NCBI GenBank assembly: GCA_003123965.1
Contig: NNSL01000457.1
Location: forward strand, 1 to 11,128
From: Balneolaceae bacterium SMO_bin1
Lineage (GTDB): Bacteria; Bacteroidota; Rhodothermia; Balneolales; Balneolaceae
Direction of reading: 5' to 3'
DNA: 11,128 bases
The notes beneath the pieces were generated by a model that was not told the origin of the DNA, did no database searches, and was given only the letters and a program-made list of their open reading frames with translations. A program made the translations under genes and the position numbers. Positions 5,493 through 11,128 of the stretch are shown here, piece by piece; positions within the stretch are counted from its first letter, which is position 1; every line of letters starts with the position of its first letter.

Positions 5493-6656
5493 TTAACGAA
5501 GCAAGAGCTTGGCAATAGTATTGAGCTGCATATTAGAAGTACCCTCGTATATTTTGCCAATTTTGGCATCGCGGTAATACTTTTCTACAGGATATTCTTT
5601 CACGTAGCCATAACCTCCAAATAAGTCTACCGCTTGCGAACTAACCCGTTCAGCTACTTCTGATGCATGATATTTGGCCATGGCCGCCTCTTTTAGGAAA
5701 CTTTCTCCATTTTCTTTCATGCGGGCAGAATTGTATACCAACAAACGGGCCGTTTCAATATCTGTAGCCATCTTGGCAAGTTGAAACTGAACCCCCTGGA
5801 AATCAGAGATAGCCTTGCCGAATTGTTCCCGATCTTGGGTGTATTCCAATGCCGAATCGAGCGCACCTTGTGCAATACCAATCATTTGCGCTCCAATACC
5901 AATACGACCTTCATTAAGCGTTTCAATGGCCACTTTATAGCCTTTGCCAACTTCTCCAAGCACATTTTCCTTGGGCACCTTGCAATCTTCGAGCAAAATT
6001 TCGCACGTAGAACTAGCCCGAATACCGAGCTTGTTTTCTTTCTTCGAAACCGAAAAGCCCTCAAAATCCCGTTCAACAATAAAGGCCGTAATTCCCCGGT
6101 ATCCTTCATCGGGATTGACATTGGCAAACACCAAGAAAATGTCGGCTTCGTTGGCGTTGGTAATCCAAAGCTTAGCACCGTTGAGCACGTAGTGGTCACC
6201 TTCATCTTTCGCCGAAGCCTTAAGGGCAAATGCATCGCTGCCTGAACCGGCTTCAGACAAGCAGTAAGCGCCTACTTTTTCCGTTGCAAGTTGAGGTAAA
6301 TATTTCTCTTTAATTTCATCAGAACCCCAATTAAGAAATGCATTATTGACAAGCGTGTTTTGCACGTCCATGAACACTCCTACCGATGCATCAACGCGTG
6401 AAATTTGCTCAATAGCTAAAATGGACATGAAGAAACTGCCGCCGCTGCCCTGGTACTTTTCAGGAATTTCGATCCCCATTAAACCCATTTCAAAAAATTG
6501 ATCGATGATATCTTGATCGAGCTTAGCGGCTTCGTCCATTTCCATCACCTTGGGCTGCAACACAGTATCGGCGAAATCAGCCGCAGCATCTTTAAGCATT
6601 TTCTCATCTTCGGTGAATTGCGTTAAGGACGGCATCTGTTCTTTAACATCTTGCAT
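5493..6656 (-). CDS. Short/branched-chain acyl-CoA dehydrogenase
   Basis: This FAD enzyme introduces an alpha-beta double bond into acyl-CoA and passes electrons to electron-transferring flavoprotein. The 387-residue length is typical. Visible family marks are YCLSEAGSGSDAFALK (131-146), WITNANEADIFLV (164-176), the glycine-rich FGKAISDFQGVQFQLAKMA region (279-297), LFGGYGYVKEYPVEKYYRDAKI, and the catalytic base Glu371 in IYEGTSNMQLNTIAK. The sequence reads most like the human ACADSB (2-methylbutyryl-CoA) type, e.g. VDASVGVFMDVQNTLVNNAF and GRIGIGAQMIGIAQG. Short-chain butyryl-CoA activity is a realistic alternative. It is divergent from the methylmalonyl-CoA mutase operon across 159 bp, which fits isoleucine/valine breakdown that ends in propionyl-CoA and then methylmalonyl-CoA. 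No SD is present. No convincing terminator follows. Confidence 0.92.
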   Translation of the reverse strand: MQDVKEQMPSLTQFTEDEKMLKDAAADFADTVLQPKVMEMDEAAKLDQDIIDQFFEMGLMGIEIPEKYQGSGGSFFMSILAIEQISRVDASVGVFMDVQNTLVNNAFLNWGSDEIKEKYLPQLATEKVGAYCLSEAGSGSDAFALKASAKDEGDHYVLNGAKLWITNANEADIFLVFANVNPDEGYRGITAFIVERDFEGFSVSKKENKLGIRASSTCEILLEDCKVPKENVLGEVGKGYKVAIETLNEGRIGIGAQMIGIAQGALDSALEYTQDREQFGKAISDFQGVQFQLAKMATDIETARLLVYNSARMKENGESFLKEAAMAKYHASEVAERVSSQAVDLFGGYGYVKEYPVEKYYRDAKIGKIYEGTSNMQLNTIAKLLLR

Positions 6657-6815
6657 AATAATCGGGAGTTTAGTTCAGTAATCATCACTTTAAATTTCGG
6701 CGCTAATATAACAAATCCTGCGCTAAATTTTTACTGTGGTTTTGGTTCACAAGTGGTTGCGTTAGTAAAGAAGCCCGATCCTCGTTATTTTAAGGCAAAT
6801 TAAACGACATTATTT
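6657..6815. promoter_or_regulatory. Divergent control region between the acyl-CoA dehydrogenase and mutA
   Basis: These 159 bp must drive both directions. On the minus strand TGTTATATT (plus-strand positions 6705-6713) is a candidate extended -10 for the dehydrogenase, 49 bases from its ATG. The heptamer GCGCTAA occurs twice in direct orientation, at 6700-6706 and 6720-6726, 20 bp (two helical turns) apart, flanking that element. It could be a regulator site, though a 7-bp repeat in this length is not rare by chance. I find no convincing promoter for mutA. Confidence 0.4.
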
Positions 6816-8798
6816 ATGGACGAAAAGAAGAATCTTTTTTCTGAATTTCCGCCCGTATCGCGTGAAGAGTGGGAAGAAGTAATTAAAAACGATTTACGCG
6901 GCGGTAATTATAAACAAAAGCTAAACTGGAATACCGGCGAAGGAATTGATGTCCTGCCGTTTTACCGCCGCCAGGATTTAGACGTTCCCCGCAAACCTAT
7001 AACCACGGCCGGCAATGATTGGGAAATTCGGCAGCCCATTAGAGCTCAAAAAATATCTGCTGCTAATAACATTGCCCGTAAGGCCGTTAAAAATGGAGCG
7101 GGAGCCCTACAGTTTCTAATTGATATTCGACAGACTGACGGGGCGTTGGGCGGTGATCTCCACGGCACAGCCATCCAAAATCAAGGCGATTTTTCTGCCC
7201 TCATCGATGGACTCAACCTGTCTGAGGTGGCACTCCATTTCGATTCCGGACTTGTATCTCCCATTCTGCTCGCAATGCTGCATAACGAGGTAAAGCAGCA
7301 AGAAGTTGAGCCCAGAACCGTAACGGGCAGCCTTGGGTACGATCCCTACGCTTTTGCCATCACCAATGGGCAGCTTTCTACGCGTGAAAATGCTCCTGTT
7401 GCTGAAGCTCAGCAAATGCTGCAATTTTGTTCTGAAAATCTGCCCGGCATAAAATGCCTTTCGGTTGATGCCCGCCCGTACCATAATGCGGGTGCTACCA
7501 TCGTTCAAGAGCTTGGCTATGCGCTAGCCACCGGCAGCGAATACATGGCCACACTAAGTGATGGCGGCCACAATACCGACACTATAGCCTCTTGCATTCA
7601 TTTTAATTTTGCGGTAGGCTCAAACTATTTTCTTGAAATTGCCAAATTGCGTGCCGCACGCCTCCTCTGGCGCAAGATTCTTGATGCCTATCAAGTCGAT
7701 AAAACAAAGCAAGCATACGTGCATACTGCTTCCTCCGAGTGGAATAAAACTCTTTATGATCCGTACGTAAATATGCTGCGATCAACCACCGAGGGGATGT
7801 CGGCGGCCATTGCAGGTGCTGATTCCATCACTATTCAACCATTTGACGCCTCTTTTCGTGAACCCGACGATTTCTCGCGCCGCATTGCACGAAATTCTCA
7901 AATTATTCTCAAAGAAGAATCGTATTTCCATAAAGTCGCTGATCCGGCGGCCGGTTCATACTACATTGAGACTTTGACCGATAAAATTGCGGATGCGGCC
8001 TGGAACTGTTTTCAGGAAGTGGAAACGCAGGGTGGCATTCTTAAATCAATGCGCGGCGGTTACATTCAAACTGCCATCGAAGAATCGCGTAACCAAAGAG
8101 ATATGGCCATTGCCCAACGCGAACGCATATTTGTGGGTACTAACCAATATCCCAATCCTGATGACGAAGCACCCGGCGAATCCTCCAAACCCACCCCGAC
8201 AGCTTCACTAAAAGAGACAAACAAGGAGGTTGAAATTGACCGCAATCGCTTAATACAGTCGATAAGCAATGCCTTGGAAGGTGGTTCCGCGCTGGGTGAT
8301 TTGGTTCCGGCCCTATTCGATCTTACAAAATTAGATGTGCGTATTATTCGCCCCTATCGCGGCGCTCAAGCGTTTGAAGAGTTGCGGCAGTCAACCGAAG
8401 CTCATGAAAAAACGCCCACGGTGTTAACGCTACCGCTGGGTAGCAAGAAAATGCGTAAAGCCCGCTCTTCATTTGCCGTTAACTTCTTTGGTTGTGTCGG
8501 TTATGATATTCAAGAACCGCTCGGCTTTGAATCGGTTGATGAAGCTATAGATGCTGTGCAGAAAAACCACCCTGACATTGTGGTGCTTTGCAGCTCGGAT
8601 AAAGAATACGAGGACCTGGTACCCAAATTGAGCAAAAGACTTGATAGCCTGGATCAAAAACCGATAACCGTACTGGCCGGATACCCGAAAGACAAAGTAG
8701 ACGAATATAGCAATAACGGTATCGATGAATTTATTTACAGCAACTGTAACGTGCTGGAAACGCTACAAAGATTTCAGCAAAAACTTGGTATTAAATAA
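6816..8798 (+). CDS. mutA: Methylmalonyl-CoA mutase small (beta, non-catalytic) subunit
   Basis: This is the small subunit of the heterodimeric, adenosylcobalamin-dependent mutase that converts (R)-methylmalonyl-CoA to succinyl-CoA. The 660 residues hold a degenerate TIM barrel (about 40-440) and a flavodoxin-like C-terminal domain (about 535-655). It is a paralogue of the following gene: [15 protein letters not shown] and [21 protein letters not shown] align with [15 protein letters not shown] and [21 protein letters not shown] there. The B12-binding signature DxHxxG is absent; [13 protein letters not shown] stands in its place (541-553). The substrate-binding block with the key Arg is also not recognisable. 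The subunit is therefore structural, stabilising the catalytic partner, as in Propionibacterium. Residues 441-472 are a low-complexity Pro/Glu/Ser/Lys linker between domains. No SD is seen before the ATG. It is translated five bases ahead of mutB and surely co-transcribed with it. Confidence 0.95.
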   Translation: MDEKKNLFSEFPPVSREEWEEVIKNDLRGGNYKQKLNWNTGEGIDVLPFYRRQDLDVPRKPITTAGNDWEIRQPIRAQKISAANNIARKAVKNGAGALQFLIDIRQTDGALGGDLHGTAIQNQGDFSALIDGLNLSEVALHFDSGLVSPILLAMLHNEVKQQEVEPRTVTGSLGYDPYAFAITNGQLSTRENAPVAEAQQMLQFCSENLPGIKCLSVDARPYHNAGATIVQELGYALATGSEYMATLSDGGHNTDTIASCIHFNFAVGSNYFLEIAKLRAARLLWRKILDAYQVDKTKQAYVHTASSEWNKTLYDPYVNMLRSTTEGMSAAIAGADSITIQPFDASFREPDDFSRRIARNSQIILKEESYFHKVADPAAGSYYIETLTDKIADAAWNCFQEVETQGGILKSMRGGYIQTAIEESRNQRDMAIAQRERIFVGTNQYPNPDDEAPGESSKPTPTASLKETNKEVEIDRNRLIQSISNALEGGSALGDLVPALFDLTKLDVRIIRPYRGAQAFEELRQSTEAHEKTPTVLTLPLGSKKMRKARSSFAVNFFGCVGYDIQEPLGFESVDEAIDAVQKNHPDIVVLCSSDKEYEDLVPKLSKRLDSLDQKPITVLAGYPKDKVDEYSNNGIDEFIYSNCNVLETLQRFQQKLGIK

Positions 8799-8803
8799 AA
8801 GAT

Positions 8804-10948
8804 ATGCGACCTGATTTTTCTGAAATATCGTACAAATCTTCTGCCGCAACGAATGGGCAGGCGGCTTCATCTAAAGAAAATAGTCTCTGGGAAACACCTG
8901 AGCAGATTGAAGTGAAGCCAACTTTCACTCCAGCGGATATCCAGAGTCTGCAACACCTGGATTATGCCGCTGGTATTCCCCCATATTTGCGCGGCCCGTA
9001 TTCTACAATGTACGCTCTGCGCCCGTGGACAATCCGACAATATGCGGGATTTTCCACAGCAGAAGAATCCAACAAATTTTATCGTAAAGCACTGGCTCAG
9101 GGACAAAAAGGGCTCTCCGTGGCATTCGATTTAGCAACCCACCGCGGATATGATTCAGACCATGAGCGCGTGACCGGTGACGTAGGCAAAGCAGGCGTCG
9201 CCATCGACTCCATACTGGATATGAAAGTGCTTTTTGATCAAATACCTTTGGATGAAATGTCGGTTTCCATGACAATGAACGGCGCCGTTATTCCCATCAT
9301 GGCATTTTATATTGTCACCGCTGAAGAACAAGGCGTCGACAAAGAAGAGCTGGCCGGTACCATCCAGAATGATATTCTCAAAGAGTTTATGGTGCGCAAC
9401 ACGTACATTTATCCGCCCAAACCTTCCATGCGCATTATCGGTGATATTTTTGAGTACACCTCGAAGCACATGCCGAAATTCAATTCAATATCGGTATCCG
9501 GCTACCACATGCAGGAAGCCGGCGCAACCTGCGATCTGGAGCTTGCATACACCTTGGCTGACGGGCTTGAATACCTGCGCACCGGCATTGATGCCGGCCT
9601 GGATGTAGATGAATTTGCCCCGCGTATTTCATTTTTCTGGGCCATTGGCATGAATCATTTCATGGAAATTGCCAAGATGCGGGCGGGCCGCATGCTATGG
9701 GCTAAACTGGTAAAGCAGTTTGATCCGGAAAACCCCAAATCCATGTCGCTGCGAACGCATAGCCAAACATCGGGATGGAGCCTCACCGAGCAGGATCCGT
9801 ACAACAATGTAGCCCGTACCACTATTGAAGCAATGGCCGCAGCGCTGGGTCATACGCAGTCGCTGCACACCAATGCCCTGGATGAAGCCATTGCCCTGCC
9901 AACTGACTTTACTGCGCGTATAGCACGCAATACCCAAATTTACCTACAAGAAGAAACCGGAATAACCAATGCCGTAGATCCGTGGGCCGGCTCTTATTAT
10001 GTTGAATACTTAACCGATCGTATTGCGCGACGTGCATGGGATTTGATACAAGAAGTGGAAGAGCTGGGCGGCATGGCAAAAGCCATTGAAACCGGATTAC
10101 CCAAGCAGCGCATCGAAGAAGCATCGGCGCGAAAACAAGCCCGCATTGATTCGGGTAAAGATACTATAGTGGGCGTCAACAAATATAAGCTTGATAAAGA
10201 AGCCCCTATTGATATACTTGAAGTAGACAATGACAAGGTCCGCCGAAAGCAAATTGATCGACTTGAAAAATTGCGTGCCGAACGTAACGAAGAAGAAACG
10301 CAGCGGGCACTGAAACGCATCACCAAAATAGCTGAAACCGGCGACGGCAACTTGCTTGAAGCAGCGGTTGAAGCAGCCCGAAAACGCGCATCACTAGGCG
10401 AAATTTCCGATGCCATGGAAGAAGAGTTCGGCCGATACAAAGCAACTGTTAAATCCATATCAGGCGTGTATTCTTCAGAAATTGATAAAGACGAGGATTT
10501 TAAAAAAGCACAGGAACTGGCTGATGAATTTGCCGATCTTGAAGGTCGACGGCCACGTATAATGGTAGCCAAAATGGGACAAGATGGCCATGATCGCGGG
10601 GCGAAAGTTATTTCCACAAGCTTTGCCGATCTCGGCTTTGATGTGGATATCGGATCGTTGTTTCAAACCCCGGAAGAAGCAGCACGCCAAGCCGTTGAAA
10701 ATGACGTACATATTCTCGGCGTATCGAGCCTGGCCGGCGGACACAAGACATTAGTGCCTAAAGTTATTGATGAACTTGAAAAGCAAGGGCGCGATGATAT
10801 TATGGTGATTGTTGGAGGTGTAATTCCCCAGCAGGATTATGATTTTTTATATGAGAAGGGGGTAGTAGGTATTTTTGGACCGGGAACTGTTATCTCGCAA
10901 GCTGCCCAGCAGATTTTAAATGCACTCATAGAAAGCCGGAAAAACTAA
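8804..10948 (+). CDS. mutB: Methylmalonyl-CoA mutase large (alpha, catalytic) subunit
   Basis: This catalytic subunit binds adenosylcobalamin and rearranges (R)-methylmalonyl-CoA to succinyl-CoA, delivering carbon from propionate, odd-chain fatty acids, Val and Ile to the TCA cycle. It is cytoplasmic. At 714 residues it is full length. The N-terminal TIM barrel shows [23 protein letters not shown] (Arg73 and Tyr80 matching P. shermanii R82 and Y89), [12 protein letters not shown] with Arg210 (R207), and [11 protein letters not shown] with Tyr234-His235 (Y243-H244). Tyr80 plus Arg210 favours methylmalonyl-CoA over isobutyryl-CoA as substrate. A charged linker (about 470-580) leads to the cobalamin domain with MGQDGHDRG. 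His596 is the lower cobalt ligand, and GVSSLAGGH and VGGVIP are the further B12-domain loops. mutA precedes it by five bases and meaB follows by about six, as in many bacterial mutase operons. Confidence 0.97.
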   Translation: MRPDFSEISYKSSAATNGQAASSKENSLWETPEQIEVKPTFTPADIQSLQHLDYAAGIPPYLRGPYSTMYALRPWTIRQYAGFSTAEESNKFYRKALAQGQKGLSVAFDLATHRGYDSDHERVTGDVGKAGVAIDSILDMKVLFDQIPLDEMSVSMTMNGAVIPIMAFYIVTAEEQGVDKEELAGTIQNDILKEFMVRNTYIYPPKPSMRIIGDIFEYTSKHMPKFNSISVSGYHMQEAGATCDLELAYTLADGLEYLRTGIDAGLDVDEFAPRISFFWAIGMNHFMEIAKMRAGRMLWAKLVKQFDPENPKSMSLRTHSQTSGWSLTEQDPYNNVARTTIEAMAAALGHTQSLHTNALDEAIALPTDFTARIARNTQIYLQEETGITNAVDPWAGSYYVEYLTDRIARRAWDLIQEVEELGGMAKAIETGLPKQRIEEASARKQARIDSGKDTIVGVNKYKLDKEAPIDILEVDNDKVRRKQIDRLEKLRAERNEEETQRALKRITKIAETGDGNLLEAAVEAARKRASLGEISDAMEEEFGRYKATVKSISGVYSSEIDKDEDFKKAQELADEFADLEGRRPRIMVAKMGQDGHDRGAKVISTSFADLGFDVDIGSLFQTPEEAARQAVENDVHILGVSSLAGGHKTLVPKVIDELEKQGRDDIMVIVGGVIPQQDYDFLYEKGVVGIFGPGTVISQAAQQILNALIESRKN

Positions 10949-10954
10949 GCTGAT

Positions 10955-11128
10955 TTGGCAAACTCCAAAAAAGATACCGATGGTGATTCTTCTCTCTCCG
11001 TGAACAAAGGCGTGGAATCCGGCAATGCCATAAATACCGCCAGTTTAAACCGGCACCAAAAAACGGCGACAGCAGCTTTCGCTTGATGATTATGTCGAAG
11101 GAATCAAGAACGGCAACCGAACCATTCT
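10955..11128 (+). CDS. meaB: Methylmalonyl-CoA mutase GTPase chaperone MeaB, N-terminus, frameshifted and cut by the edge
   Basis: MeaB (ArgK/MMAA family) is a P-loop GTPase that guards mutase activity by gating adenosylcobalamin loading and removing damaged cofactor. Only its start is visible. The last 20 or so codons read RRQQLSLDDYVEGIKNG followed by NRTI, the characteristic MeaB N-terminal helix. That frame has a TAA at 11046-11048 and no start codon after it. The open frame running from just after mutB (TTG at 10955, or GTG at 11000 or 11012) joins it if one A is removed from the A6 run at 11058-11063. It then reads LNRHQKRRQQLSLDDY. I therefore take this as one gene with a one-base indel. 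The exact start is uncertain, there is no SD, and the low-complexity first 30 codons are unlike any domain. Walker motifs lie beyond the window. Confidence 0.75.

Noticed and set aside
9997..10617. A long minus-strand open frame (206 codons, Ser/Arg-rich) within mutB
   Set aside because: It is antisense to a fully conserved catalytic gene, has Ser/Arg-rich composition typical of shadow frames, and shows no recognisable domain.
11058..11064. A AAA AAC slippery heptamer in meaB as a programmed -1 frameshift
   Set aside because: The heptamer is not in the required reading phase, and the shift needed to reach the MeaB frame is +1, so it does not explain the break.

Overview
The window looks like a chromosomal segment from a Bacteroidota-related bacterium, most probably the Balneolota/Rhodothermota side of that group. 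This is an inference. It rests on moderate GC with very AT-rich spacers, most genes lacking a clear Shine-Dalgarno sequence, a two-subunit methylmalonyl-CoA mutase, and lipoprotein and SufE types common there. No rRNA, tRNA, CRISPR array, transposase or phage gene is visible. The gene content is mainly housekeeping and central metabolism.

Layout. At the left edge, on the minus strand, is the 5' part of an NADP-type isocitrate dehydrogenase gene (icd). It is followed by an AT-rich spacer of about 430 bp. Three plus-strand genes for exported proteins come next: an azurin/auracyanin-like blue-copper lipoprotein (794-1357), an unrecognised 148-residue secreted protein with a purely hydrophobic C-terminal tail (1553-1999), and a lipoprotein resembling clostripain-family (C11) cysteine peptidases (2061-3110). 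The first two each have a clear intrinsic terminator. A cold-shock protein gene (3274-3492) then converges on sufE (3575-4009, minus) across a shared bidirectional terminator. Upstream of sufE, also on the minus strand, are a three-PAS-domain protein (4107-5362) and a short/branched-chain acyl-CoA dehydrogenase (5493-6656).

Divergent from the dehydrogenase is a tight operon, mutA-mutB-meaB (6816 to the right edge). It encodes the small and large subunits of methylmalonyl-CoA mutase and the start of its GTPase chaperone. The acyl-CoA dehydrogenase most resembles the 2-methylbutyryl/isobutyryl-CoA class, so the divergent pair fits one pathway: branched-chain amino acid (and propionate) breakdown through propionyl-CoA and methylmalonyl-CoA to succinyl-CoA, which enters the TCA cycle.

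The most striking structural observation is that three unrelated genes (icd, the PAS gene and meaB) are each broken by a one-base indel in a 5- or 6-base homopolymer. In each, the protein family continues immediately in another frame. The simplest reading is uncorrected homopolymer error in the source reads, not decay or programmed frameshifting. I see no clear evidence of a new defence, mobile or biosynthetic system. The least explained part is the pair of secreted genes at 1553-3110, where a terminator hairpin sits just before the peptidase start.
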